From contig NZ_WPYP01000001.1 in NCBI RefSeq assembly GCF_013030985.1, positions 62,001-126,000 of the forward strand: a stretch of DNA of 64,000 nt, in the 5' to 3' direction. Positions within the stretch are counted from its first letter, which is position 1; each line of letters starts with the position of its first letter. This document shows, one piece after another, positions 6,637 to 16,050 of this stretch. Source of the DNA: Ruegeria arenilitoris. GTDB taxonomy: Bacteria; Pseudomonadota; Alphaproteobacteria; Rhodobacterales; Rhodobacteraceae. The position numbers were made by a program, and so were the translations under genes. The notes beneath the pieces were generated by a model. It worked only from the letters and a program-made list of their open reading frames with translations, was not told where the DNA came from and searched no databases.

Positions 6637-7460
6637 GCGGTGGTCTCCTTGCGCAGCAGCTCTCCGCCCGAGGTCGCCTGACCGTGGGACAGGCGGCGCA
6701 TCAGCCGTTCAAGACCGATCTCTGAGATGCGGGTCATGCCCAGATAGAACACAAGCAGGGCGAGGAAATACCACATGCGCCAGTCACCATGGGGGTATTG
6801 GGTGAATTTCGGGTTCTTGAAGCCGCCCAGTTCGCGTGCCCAATAGACGATGTCCTCGATGCCCAGCAGGAACAGCAACGGTGTGGCCTTGATCAGCACC
6901 ATCCAAAGGTTCGACAGGCCGGGCAGGGCGTATACCCACATTTGCGGCACCAGAATGCGCCAGAAGGTCTGGCGGCGGGTCATGCCGTAAGCCTCGGCCG
7001 TTTCCAGCTGGGCGTGCGGGACGGCGCGCATACCACCGAACAGGACGTTGGCGGCAAAAGCGCCGAAAACGATGGAAAAGGTAATTACAGCCAGAAAGAA
7101 CCCGTAGGTTTCGTGCACCCATTCCGGTGCAGTACCCAGCGGCAGCTTGGCAGCCTGACAGACGATGAAGTCATTGCCCTGCCGGATAGGATCAGTCCAT
7201 TCCGGGCAGAGGATCTTGTGGCGCGTCCACTCGAATGCCTGATCCAGTGCGATCACGAAGAACATGAAGAAGGCGATATCCGGCACGCCGCGCACGATGG
7301 CGATATAGCCCTTACCCAGCAAGCTGAGCGGCGGGAAGTGCGACCGGGCTGCCATTGCCCCCAAAAAGCCGAAGCCAAGTGCTACCGGCGCGGTGATCGC
7401 AAGCAGCAGCAGCACCTTGAAGAAGGACAGATAGAACAACCAGTGCACACCGTTGGTCAA
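6633..7460 (-). CDS. Polar amino-acid ABC transporter permease (HisQ-like), start uncertain
   Basis: 275 residues from the first canonical start, TTG 7460. VRGVPDIAFFMFFVIALDQ and the EAA loop ETAEAYGMTRRQTFWRILVPQM mark the inner-membrane subunit. The frame stays open upstream to 7577 and the protein-like stretch IFSFCTDPETLGTFRWFSCY precedes the TTG. An AAAGAGG ribosome site (7527-7533) sits 6 bases before an in-frame ATC (7518-7520), while TTG 7460 has no ribosome site. A non-canonical ATC start at 7520, giving ~295 residues, is therefore possible. Coupled to the second permease by an ATGA overlap. Confidence 0.88.
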   Translation of the reverse strand: MTNGVHWLFYLSFFKVLLLLAITAPVALGFGFLGAMAARSHFPPLSLLGKGYIAIVRGVPDIAFFMFFVIALDQAFEWTRHKILCPEWTDPIRQGNDFIVCQAAKLPLGTAPEWVHETYGFFLAVITFSIVFGAFAANVLFGGMRAVPHAQLETAEAYGMTRRQTFWRILVPQMWVYALPGLSNLWMVLIKATPLLFLLGIEDIVYWARELGGFKNPKFTQYPHGDWRMWYFLALLVFYLGMTRISEIGLERLMRRLSHGQATSGGELLRKETTA

Positions 7461-7591
7461 ATAACAGGAGAACCAACGGAACGTGCCGAGTGTTTCGGGA
7501 TCAGTGCAGAACGAGAAGATAGCGGGCCTCTTTGACTGGCAAAGGCTCTGAGGCGGCGCGCCCTAGGGGCAGGCGCGCCGCAGAGTTCAAA

Positions 7592-8305
7592 TCAGAAGGT
7601 CGAGGACACTTCCCACTTGGTGATCAGCTCGTTCAGGCTGCCGTCGTCCTTCATGGACTGGATGGCTGCGTTGAACTTTTCTTTCAGATCACCGTCGGAT
7701 TCACGGATGCCCATGCCGACGCCACCGCCCAGCGGGACTTCATCGCCAACAAAGAGCAGGCCCGAGCCATCTTCGGTGAAGGGCGCGAGGAAGGATTTGT
7801 CGGCAAGAACCGCATCCGCTTCGCCACTGCGTACAGCTGCGAGGGTTTCTTCCGGGTTTGCGAACTCAACCAGAGTCGCGCCGGAATCAGCAATATAGCC
7901 CGCCTGAATGGTGCCTGTTTGTGCCGCGATTACGCCACCCGCCAGATCAACTTCTTCGGACATCGCCAGATAGGCCGACGGGTCCGGCGGCGTATAGTTC
8001 TGAGTGAAGTCGATGACCTCGTCACGCTCGTCAGTGATCGACATGCCAGCAATGATTGCGTCGTAGTTGCCCGACACCAGGTTCGGAATGATCGAATCCC
8101 AGTCGTTCTTGACCCATTCGCATTCCAGATTGGCGCGCTTGCACAGCTCATCGCCCAGCTCACGCTCGAATCCGTCGATCTCGCCAGCGTCGTTGACGAA
8201 GTTCCACGGTGCATAGGCCCCTTCGGTGCCCAGACGGATGGTGTCCGCCATGGCCATACCAGCGCCAAGCGCCAGAGCCGCAGTGGTCAGGATCAGTTTT
8301 TTCAT
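7592..8305 (-). CDS. Periplasmic amino-acid ABC transporter substrate-binding protein
   Basis: 237 residues: signal peptide MKKLILTTAALALGAGMAMA, then the family-3 solute-binding fold (IRLGTEGAYAPWNFVNDAGEIDGFERELGDELCKRA; NLVSGNYDAIIAGMSITDERDEVIDFTQNY; GTIQAGYIADSGA). It captures the substrate in the periplasm and delivers it to the two permeases encoded downstream. The conserved PWNF and SITDER stretches resemble lysine/arginine/ornithine/histidine and octopine/nopaline binders. A good ribosome site (GGGGAG) precedes the ATG. Confidence 0.93.
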   Translation of the reverse strand: MKKLILTTAALALGAGMAMADTIRLGTEGAYAPWNFVNDAGEIDGFERELGDELCKRANLECEWVKNDWDSIIPNLVSGNYDAIIAGMSITDERDEVIDFTQNYTPPDPSAYLAMSEEVDLAGGVIAAQTGTIQAGYIADSGATLVEFANPEETLAAVRSGEADAVLADKSFLAPFTEDGSGLLFVGDEVPLGGGVGMGIRESDGDLKEKFNAAIQSMKDDGSLNELITKWEVSSTF

Positions 8306-8338
8306 TGGATACTCCCCAGTTTGTTTTCTGATCTGAAG

Positions 8339-9115
8339 TTAAGCCGCCTTTGTGGCGGATAGAAAGCCCCGAAGTCGTTCGGATTCGGGGGACGTGAAGA
8401 TATCTTCCGGCAGACCCTCTTCTTCGACCAAACCCTGGTGCAGGAACACCACATGGCTTGAGATGTCGGCGGCCATTTTCATGTCATGAGTCACGATGAT
8501 CATGGTGCGGCCTTCGGCGGCCAGATCCTTGATCACCTTGATGACTTCCTGTTCCAATTCGGGGTCCAGCGCCGAGGTCGGTTCGTCGAACAGCAGCGCC
8601 TCGGGCTCCATGCAGAGGCCGCGGGCGATGGCGGCGCGTTGCTGCTGACCACCAGAGAGCTGCGCCGGGTAGACGTCACATTTGTCGCCGATGCCTACTT
8701 TTTCCAGGTATTTGCGGGCGCTGTCCTCAACCTCTTTCGGGTCGCGGCCCAGCACGGTGACGGGGGCCTCCATCACGTTTTGCAGGATGGTCATGTGGGC
8801 CCACAGGTTGAACTGCTGAAACACCATCGACAGGTTGGTGCGGATGCGCATGACCTGTTTCGGATCAGCGGGACGGCGGTGGTGTGCGTCGCCGGACCAG
8901 CGCACGGGCTCGCCCTTGAACAGGATCTCGCCCTGCTGGCTGTCTTCCAGCAGGTTGCAACAGCGCAGCAGGGTGGATTTCCCCGATCCCGACGATCCGA
9001 TCAGCGAAACAACGTCCCCGCGTCTTGCCGTTATATCGACGCCTTTCAGCACTTCCAGATGGCCGAAACTTTTGTGGAGGTTCTTGATTTCGATGACGGG
9101 AGTGGAATCTGTCAC
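8339..9115 (-). CDS. Polar amino-acid ABC transporter ATP-binding protein (HisP-like)
   Basis: 258 residues from GTG 9115, giving the usual N-terminus MTDSTPVIEIKNLHKSFG; a TTG at 9184 would add an unrelated 23-residue leader. Walker A GSSGSGKST, Q-loop VFQQFNLW, signature LSGGQQQRAAIARG, Walker B ALLFDEPTSALDP and switch His (THDM) are all present, so it is an active ATPase. First gene of the operon; symmetric sequences upstream (9208-9235) may be its operator. Confidence 0.93.
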   Translation of the reverse strand: MTDSTPVIEIKNLHKSFGHLEVLKGVDITARRGDVVSLIGSSGSGKSTLLRCCNLLEDSQQGEILFKGEPVRWSGDAHHRRPADPKQVMRIRTNLSMVFQQFNLWAHMTILQNVMEAPVTVLGRDPKEVEDSARKYLEKVGIGDKCDVYPAQLSGGQQQRAAIARGLCMEPEALLFDEPTSALDPELEQEVIKVIKDLAAEGRTMIIVTHDMKMAADISSHVVFLHQGLVEEEGLPEDIFTSPESERLRGFLSATKAA

Positions 9116-9207
9116 GGATGGTCCATGTGTTATCGGTGTTGGTGCGGTAATAGGGCTTAAAAATCGGGGCAATGCAATGCGCAATTGACATCATCGGGGG
9201 CTGAAAC

Positions 9208-9235
9208 GGTCAAATTGACCAAAGGTATTGGCCAA
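9208..9235 (-). promoter_or_regulatory. Candidate operator region of the amino-acid ABC operon
   Basis: Two palindromes lie in the leader region of the ABC operon: GGTCAAATTGACC (9208-9220, perfect around a central A) and TTGGCCAA (9228-9235). They sit about 95-120 bases upstream of the ATPase start. A dimeric regulator is likely but its identity is not visible here; no regulator gene is adjacent. Confidence 0.4.
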
Positions 9236-9261
9236 ATCGGTCAGTGAATAAGCCCGATTGT

Positions 9262-9993
9262 CTAAACCTGAGACGGATTAGGGATCGACAGGTAGTCTTT
9301 TGCGGAGATGTCGATCAGGCCGCGAAGGTGCAGCAATTCGCGGTCCGAGGAGGAGAGGTCGCCAATCGCGGCGCGAACGGCGCGGGCGATTGCGGGGGTG
9401 TCCTGTCCTTTGGCGGTGATATAGGGCAGGGCCGGCGTCGGGGCTGTGGTCCCGGCTTCGCGCAGATCCGCGCCAAGGTCGGTATGCGCCTTGAGCATTT
9501 CCCATGTCAGCGCGTCCAGCGCTGCAAAATCGGCCTCGCCATCTGCGACTGCCGCGGCGGATTGCGCGTGACCGCCGGTTGCCATGATGCTGCCGGGCCG
9601 TAAACCACGCCCTTCAAGGTGAACCATCGGCGCGGCCCAGCCCGACTGCGACAGTTTTTCGTTGTAGGCAAAGTTGCCCGTTGCAAGCTGGTCCAGATCG
9701 CGAAGATCATTTTGACGGGCAACAAAAACAGAACGGTAATAACCGGGCGGGCAGCCTGCCAGCCCGTAGTCTGGCGTTCCGACCAGCTGAACTTTGCCGT
9801 GTAGCTGAGTGCGAAAGGGCATCCCGCAGGTCTGGGCAAAGGTCAGCTTAGGGTTCAGCCAGATGTCCCAGACATCCGCACCCCGGGTCAGGTGCTCGGG
9901 GCCATGGCCAAGATGATCCCGAATCAACGCCCAGAACCGGTCATTCGCCGGTTGCAGCGCGGGCATGTCATACATGCCCAGCATCGCAATCAC
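9262..9993 (-). CDS. PhnD/SsuA/transferrin-type substrate-binding-like protein
   Basis: 243 residues beginning at GTG 9993, which overlaps the stop of the preceding TerB gene (GTGA). The fold resembles periplasmic phosphonate-binding PhnD-like proteins: MYDMPALQPANDRFWALIRDHL, PLTFAQTCGMPFRTQL-like block, GTPDYGLAGCPPGYYRSVFVAR, and GGHAQSAAAVADGEADFAALDALTWEML (ligand-binding loop). No signal peptide is present, which is unusual for a solute-binding protein and suggests a cytoplasmic ligand-binding role. Third gene of a TerB-TerB-binding protein operon. Confidence 0.75.
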   Translation of the reverse strand: MIAMLGMYDMPALQPANDRFWALIRDHLGHGPEHLTRGADVWDIWLNPKLTFAQTCGMPFRTQLHGKVQLVGTPDYGLAGCPPGYYRSVFVARQNDLRDLDQLATGNFAYNEKLSQSGWAAPMVHLEGRGLRPGSIMATGGHAQSAAAVADGEADFAALDALTWEMLKAHTDLGADLREAGTTAPTPALPYITAKGQDTPAIARAVRAAIGDLSSSDRELLHLRGLIDISAKDYLSIPNPSQV

Positions 9994-10427
9994 GATTTGG
10001 CGGCCTTTTGGCGAGCCAGAGCGGAATCCACGTCGCTTACGCCTAGAAGGCTGACCACCAGTCGCAACAGCGAATCCTCCTCGCCAGACCGTTGTCCGTC
10101 GGCCAGAGCGACCGACCACATCGCCTGCACCACGGCGAGCCGGTCGTCATACGCAATTGCTTCCTTGATCGCGCGGGTGAAACGGACGGTGTCGGGGGCT
10201 TCGGCCTCAAGATCCTCGGCCCGGGCACGCAGCGCGGCCGCCTCGAACGGAGACAGGCCATAGCGCTGGGTCGAAATCTTGTCGATTCGGGCCATTTCGG
10301 TGTCGGCATAATCGTTGTCGGCCCGCGCGATACGCACCAGCAGGGCCGTCAGGGCAAGACGGGCGTCATCATCTGCAAGCGGGTCGGGGGCGGGCTGTGT
10401 CAGCCGGGCCAGAAAATCACTGAACAT
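9990..10427 (-). CDS. TerB-like (tellurite resistance/co-chaperone) domain protein
   Basis: 145 residues: acidic motif RIARADNDYADTEMARIDKI and the second repeat QAMWSVALADGQRSGEEDSLLRLVVSLLGVS match the helical TerB/DjlA-N domain, which binds metal ions through acidic residues. Function in this group is unknown. A homologous gene lies immediately upstream (10448-10897), so this is a tandem duplication. Overlaps the next gene by four bases. Confidence 0.82.
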   Translation of the reverse strand: MFSDFLARLTQPAPDPLADDDARLALTALLVRIARADNDYADTEMARIDKISTQRYGLSPFEAAALRARAEDLEAEAPDTVRFTRAIKEAIAYDDRLAVVQAMWSVALADGQRSGEEDSLLRLVVSLLGVSDVDSALARQKAAKS

Positions 10428-10447
10428 GTGTTAGATATAGAGAGGGT

Positions 10448-10897
10448 CTAACGCTCTTCCAAGCGTCTTTGCACTCGCTCGCGCGCGGTCTGGCTGTCGT
10501 TGAAACTCAGCCCCATGGCAATGCGCGCCTCTTCCACGATATTCATCTCACCTTCGTCGGAATTGCCATCGGCCAGAACGACCTCCCACAAGGCATCCAG
10601 CGCGGCAAGACGTTCGTGCAGATCGGTGGTTTCGCGGATCAGCTTACCGAACGTGTCGGTTTCCGGCGCGGCGGCGTGCAGCTTTTCACAGGTGGCTCGG
10701 ACCTTGGCGGCCTCGATCGCGTTATGCTGATACAGCCGGGCAAGGATACGGTCGATCAGGCTGATTTCTTCAAGCTTGTAATCCCGATCCGCCTGCGCCA
10801 CGCGCACCATGAGTGCACCCAGTGCCAGCTCGGCATCCGGGTCAGGCAGGTTGTCGTGTTGCGGCGGGCGAAAAGCCTGTAAGAACTTCTTCAACAT
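10448..10897 (-). CDS. TerB-like domain protein
   Basis: 149 residues from ATG 10897 (MLKKFLQAF); an alternative ATG at 10915 would add six residues. VRVAQADRDYKLEEISLIDRIL and WEVVLADGNSDEGEMNIVEEARIAMGLS mirror the motifs of the downstream paralogue, with 20 bases between the two genes. Both lack membrane segments. They probably form a homologous pair acting together with the PhnD-like protein at the end of the operon. Confidence 0.8.
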   Translation of the reverse strand: MLKKFLQAFRPPQHDNLPDPDAELALGALMVRVAQADRDYKLEEISLIDRILARLYQHNAIEAAKVRATCEKLHAAAPETDTFGKLIRETTDLHERLAALDALWEVVLADGNSDEGEMNIVEEARIAMGLSFNDSQTARERVQRRLEER

Positions 10898-11019
10898 GCC
10901 CAGAGGATATTCCATATTTTGTAGCCCGCCAAGCGCGGACTACCTGTCATGGGATCAAATAACACCGGGATTGCCATGTATGGCAAAAACACGCTGAGCG
11001 TGATCCCGGGGCTGGGGGA

Positions 11020-11793
11020 TCAACCGTTCTGAATGGCCTGTTTTGCCTGCTCCTGCAGCCATCCCAGCATCTGTCGATAGGGAACGGGGCCATAGCTGAT
11101 CCGGGCCACTCCCAATCCGGCAAGCGTGGCCGTATTCGGGGTGCCGGGCAGGGCGATGATGTTGACCGGCAGGGCGGTCGATTCGCACAAACGGGCGATC
11201 ATTGCCTCGTCTTTCAGTCCAGGTGCGAAGAAGCCGCTGGCACCGGCATCGGCATAGGCTTTGGCCCGGGCAATTGCCTCGTCCAGCATGGCGTCTGAGT
11301 GGGTTTCAGGCTTGGCCTTCAGGAAGATATCAGTGCGCGCGTTGATGAAAGCCGGGATACCGGCTGCGTCGCAGCCTTCTCGCATAGCGCTAACCCGCGC
11401 TTCCTGCGTTTCAATGTCATAAAGTTCGCTGGTGCCGACGATCTGGTCCTCGAAGTTGAAGCCGATAACGCCGGTCTGCAATGCGCGTTGTACGTTTGCG
11501 GCCACCCCCAGCACGTCCTCGGCATAGGCCCCTTCGAAATCCAACGTGACTGGCAGATCAACCGCCGCGACGATCCGACGGGCATTGTCCAGCGCGGCGT
11601 CCATTGGGATGTTCTGACCATCGCCAAACCCTTGCGCCATCGCAACCGGAGCACTGCCGGTGGCGATCGCCTTAGCCCCCGCATCGCGCACGGCCCCGGC
11701 GCTGCCCGCATCCCAGATGTTGTAAAGAATGACCGGATCGCCCTTCTTATGTAGGGCTGCGAATTCTTCCGCTCGGGTGATCTGATTGGTCAT
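11020..11793 (-). CDS. Isocitrate lyase/phosphoenolpyruvate mutase family protein
   Basis: 257-residue TIM barrel of the PEP mutase/isocitrate lyase superfamily: LYNIWDAGSAGAVRDAGAKAIATGS (phosphate-binding and SIAR-like region), LDFEGAYAED and FNFEDQIVGTSELYD (Mg-binding acidic residues), INARTDIF, and FFAPGLKDEAMI. The KKCGH catalytic loop of true isocitrate lyase is missing. Members of this clade are often annotated as carboxyphosphonoenolpyruvate phosphonomutase or oxaloacetate-hydrolase-like; the actual C-C bond substrate is undetermined. Confidence 0.88.
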   Translation of the reverse strand: MTNQITRAEEFAALHKKGDPVILYNIWDAGSAGAVRDAGAKAIATGSAPVAMAQGFGDGQNIPMDAALDNARRIVAAVDLPVTLDFEGAYAEDVLGVAANVQRALQTGVIGFNFEDQIVGTSELYDIETQEARVSAMREGCDAAGIPAFINARTDIFLKAKPETHSDAMLDEAIARAKAYADAGASGFFAPGLKDEAMIARLCESTALPVNIIALPGTPNTATLAGLGVARISYGPVPYRQMLGWLQEQAKQAIQNG

Positions 11794-11838
11794 GGCCGGT
11801 CTCCTGTCGCTGGGTTGCGGTCAGTTAACCGTGGAAAG

Positions 11839-11870
11839 GGCGGGCGCGTATAGGTTTTTTTGCGCCCGCC
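11839..11870 (-). terminator. Hairpin downstream of pyrG
   Basis: Nine-base stem GGCGGGCGC/GCGCCCGCC with a 14-base A-rich (minus strand) loop, 24 bases after the pyrG stop. The U-run after the stem is poor, so it may act as a transcript 3' end stabiliser rather than a strict terminator. Confidence 0.5.
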
Positions 11871-11894
11871 GTCACAATGGTGTGACTGGTGCGA

Positions 11895-13538
<1,644 letters not shown>

Positions 13539-13697
13539 GTTTTTCGGCTGCTCCCGTGAGACGTCAATATCAGCTGCCCGGCGGCTCCGAAAAACCGCTG
13601 CATCACGGGACTTCACGTATAAAGGATTCGCGCCAATAGCGCAAGAGAACCGCAAGATGCTGTTGCAGCTCTCTTTTAGATTTCTAAGTGTAGTGGA

Positions 13698-14063
13698 TCA
13701 GTCGGCCTGAGGGATCAGCGGCGCGTTGTCGCCCTGAGCCGGAGGCAAAAGATCATCGGTCGACGGAACTGCCGGAGTGCTTTCTTCGGTCGCGGCCGGG
13801 GCCGGAACGCCCAGACGGTCGATCACCGAGCTGCCCGAAGATTTCTGAGCCGCCAGAATGGTCAGCGTGATCGAGGTGACGATAAAGCACGCCGCCAGAA
13901 TCCAGGTCACCTTGCCCAATGCCGTCGCTGCTGCGCGGCCGGTCATGGCGCCACCGCCGCCACCGCCCATACCCAGGCCACCGCCTTCGGACCGCTGCAT
14001 CAAAACAACGGCGATCAGGCCCAGAGCCAAGAGAAGATGGATGATGAGAACGACGTTTTCCAT
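13698..14063 (-). CDS. secG: Preprotein translocase subunit SecG
   Basis: 121 residues from ATG 14063. Two membrane spans (ENVVLIIHLLLALGLIAVVLMQ and TWILAACFIVTSITLTILAA) flank the Gly-rich cytosolic loop GGGLGMGGGGGGAMTGRAAATALGKVTW, the SecG hallmark. The C-terminal ~45 residues are Pro/Ala/Asp-rich, as usual in Rhodobacteraceae. Upstream of pyrG on the minus strand, a conserved neighbourhood. Confidence 0.94.
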   Translation of the reverse strand: MENVVLIIHLLLALGLIAVVLMQRSEGGGLGMGGGGGGAMTGRAAATALGKVTWILAACFIVTSITLTILAAQKSSGSSVIDRLGVPAPAATEESTPAVPSTDDLLPPAQGDNAPLIPQAD

Positions 14064-14214
14064 GGTGGTCCTGTACAGCGTGGCGTGTATCGCGTGGTAC
14101 TTATGCAAGTTTGCCATCGGGGGCAAGGGAGGAGTTGCCATCACGACCCCTGATATGCGGCATCACTGCAAAGAGACTGGACAGGCGGGTAAAAGGTGAC
14201 GCAGGCTGCGACCC

Positions 14215-14829
14215 ATGCCGCATGACGATCCCGACCACCCGCACGCCCTGTTGCCGCCTGACCCCGCGCTACGCGTCAAGGCGCTTGAGACGATTCTGAC
14301 CCGCAAGGGGCTGATCGACCCGGCTGCGTTAGATGAGATCATCGACACCTATCAGAACAAGATTGGCCCGCAGAACGGTGCGCGCGTGGTTGCAAAGGCG
14401 TGGATCGATCCGGACTTTAGAAAAGCCTTGCTGAAGGATGCCACACCGGTTGTTGCCGATCTGGGTTTCTATGGGCGCCAGGGTGAACATATCGTCGCGG
14501 TGGAAAACACGCCGGACCTGCACAACATGGTCGTCTGTACGCTGTGCAGTTGTTACCCGTGGCCTTTGCTGGGGATTCCTCCGGGCTGGTACAAATCCGA
14601 CGCCTACCGTGCCCGTGCCGTGCGAGAGCCGCGCAAGGTTCTGGCCGAATTCGGGGTCACGCTGCCGTCCGAGACAGCCGTTCGCGTCTGGGATTCGACT
14701 GCCGAGATTCGTTACCTCGTATTGCCGATGCGTCCCGCAGGCACCGAAGGGATGGGCGAAGTCGATCTGGCTGCGCTCGTTACCCGCGACAGCATGATCG
14801 GCACTGGCCTTCCCAAGGTACCTTCATGA
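14215..14829 (+). CDS. nthA: Nitrile hydratase subunit alpha (cobalt type)
   Basis: 204 residues. Hydrates nitriles to amides as an alpha-beta heterodimer in the cytoplasm. The metal site [11 protein letters not shown] (Cys108, Cys111, Ser112, Cys113) is complete; Thr at the second position of CTLCSC indicates the Co(III) rather than the Fe form. [17 protein letters not shown] and [21 protein letters not shown] are further family blocks. Stop overlaps the beta-subunit start (ATGA). Confidence 0.96.
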   Translation: MPHDDPDHPHALLPPDPALRVKALETILTRKGLIDPAALDEIIDTYQNKIGPQNGARVVAKAWIDPDFRKALLKDATPVVADLGFYGRQGEHIVAVENTPDLHNMVVCTLCSCYPWPLLGIPPGWYKSDAYRARAVREPRKVLAEFGVTLPSETAVRVWDSTAEIRYLVLPMRPAGTEGMGEVDLAALVTRDSMIGTGLPKVPS

Positions 14830-15503
14830 CCCGCGTGCACGATATGGGCGGTCGCTTCGGAGATGGCCCGGTAACGCCCGAATCCGAAGACGCTCCGGTT
14901 TTCGCCGAAGACTGGCATGGACGGGCGCTGGCGGTGACGCTGGCCGCCGGGTTTCTGGGGCAATGGAATATCGACGTCTCGCGCCATGCACGCGAAAGGT
15001 TGTCGCCCAGGGATTACGCGCGGTTTTCTTATTACGAAAAGTGGATATCGGGCCTTGCTGATCTGCTGGTGGAATCGGGTGTGCTGACTGTGGCTGATCT
15101 GTCCGGGGTGGGTTCGGACGACCCGCATCCTTTGTCAGCGCGTGTTCTGAAAGCCGAATCCGTCGCCGCAGCGCTTGCCAAGGGCGGGCCTGCAGATCGC
15201 CCGTCAGATATATCTGCACGGTTCAAGGTTGGGCAGATTGTGCGTACCGTGCATCCGGCCGCCAATCGGTTGGTTGATGGCGGTCACACGCGCCTGCCGG
15301 TTTACGCATCCGGTGCGACCGGAATGATCATGCGGCTGCATGGCACCCACGTGCTGCCAGACTCTAACGCGCATGGGACTGGTGAGGCACCAGAGCCGCT
15401 CTATGCGGTCGTTTTCCCGGCTTCAGAATTGTGGGCGGACCCGGAAAATCCAAAGGACGAAGTGGTTCTGGACCTCTGGCAAAGCTATCTGGAGCGAGCA
15501 TGA
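14826..15503 (+). CDS. nthB: Nitrile hydratase subunit beta
   Basis: 225 residues starting with the typical [35 protein letters not shown] and the C-terminal SH3-like barrel ([36 protein letters not shown] ... [23 protein letters not shown]) are characteristic. It wraps around the alpha subunit and completes the active site. Four-base overlaps at both ends tie alpha, beta and accessory genes into one operon. Confidence 0.95.
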   Translation: MTRVHDMGGRFGDGPVTPESEDAPVFAEDWHGRALAVTLAAGFLGQWNIDVSRHARERLSPRDYARFSYYEKWISGLADLLVESGVLTVADLSGVGSDDPHPLSARVLKAESVAAALAKGGPADRPSDISARFKVGQIVRTVHPAANRLVDGGHTRLPVYASGATGMIMRLHGTHVLPDSNAHGTGEAPEPLYAVVFPASELWADPENPKDEVVLDLWQSYLERA

Positions 15504-15838
15504 CCGATTGCGCCGCCCATTCTGCGCCTGAACCTGTTTTTGCCGAGCCTTGGCACGCACAGGTATTTGCCGTGACCGCGGCCCTCAATGAGGCTGGGCG
15601 GTTCGATTGGTCAGACTGGGCCACGCGGTTTTCGCAGACGCTGAAGCGCCACGGACTGGATCGTGACCTGGATGGGGGCGATGATTATTTCCATGCGTGG
15701 CTGGAAACTCTCGAACAACTACTGAACGAGCAAGGCGCTGCGGTTACTGGCGAAGTCATCCAGTATAAGAATGCGTGGGAAGAGGCTTACCTGACAACGC
15801 CTCACGGTCAACCGGTGCGTTTGACCACTGGCGGGTAG
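15500..15838 (+). CDS. Nitrile hydratase accessory protein
   Basis: 112 residues; homologous to the N-terminal part of beta subunits (FAEPWHAQVFAVTAALNEAGRFDWSDWATRFSQTL ... DDYFHAWLETLEQLL), the signature of the small activator/P14K-type or NthE-type proteins that insert the metal into the alpha subunit by subunit swapping. It starts inside the nthB stop codon. No amidase gene and no cobalt transporter follow, so the downstream handling of the amide is encoded elsewhere. Confidence 0.88.
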   Translation: MTDCAAHSAPEPVFAEPWHAQVFAVTAALNEAGRFDWSDWATRFSQTLKRHGLDRDLDGGDDYFHAWLETLEQLLNEQGAAVTGEVIQYKNAWEEAYLTTPHGQPVRLTTGG

Positions 15839-15877
15839 GGGGCGCTGCCCCCGCCGCCCGTTCCGGGCGATTCCCCC

Positions 15878-15935
15878 AAGGTATTTCGAGCCAGATGAAC
15901 AGGGGATCCGCTCTTCATCTGGCCAATAATACCTT
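15878..15935. repeat. Dispersed inverted repeat, copy 1 (double unit)
   Basis: Two 22-base arms, 15878-15899 and inverted 15914-15935, each AAGGTATT plus four variable bases plus GCCAGATGAA; 18 of 22 positions match, with a 14-base loop. A GC-rich hairpin (GGGGGC-GCT-GCCCCC, about 15839-15853) precedes it. The same 22-base unit recurs at 32321-32342. Probably an intergenic repeat family of the genome, placed here after the nitrile hydratase operon. Confidence 0.75.
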
Positions 15936-16050
15936 CGCCGGAGGCACCGCGCGCTGCGCGGTTCTTATCTGCGGCGAATTACCGGTTTCCCTGTCGCTTT
16001 GTCCTCGTTATACGAGCCGAGTTTGGTAATTCAGCGCAAAAGGACCGGAT

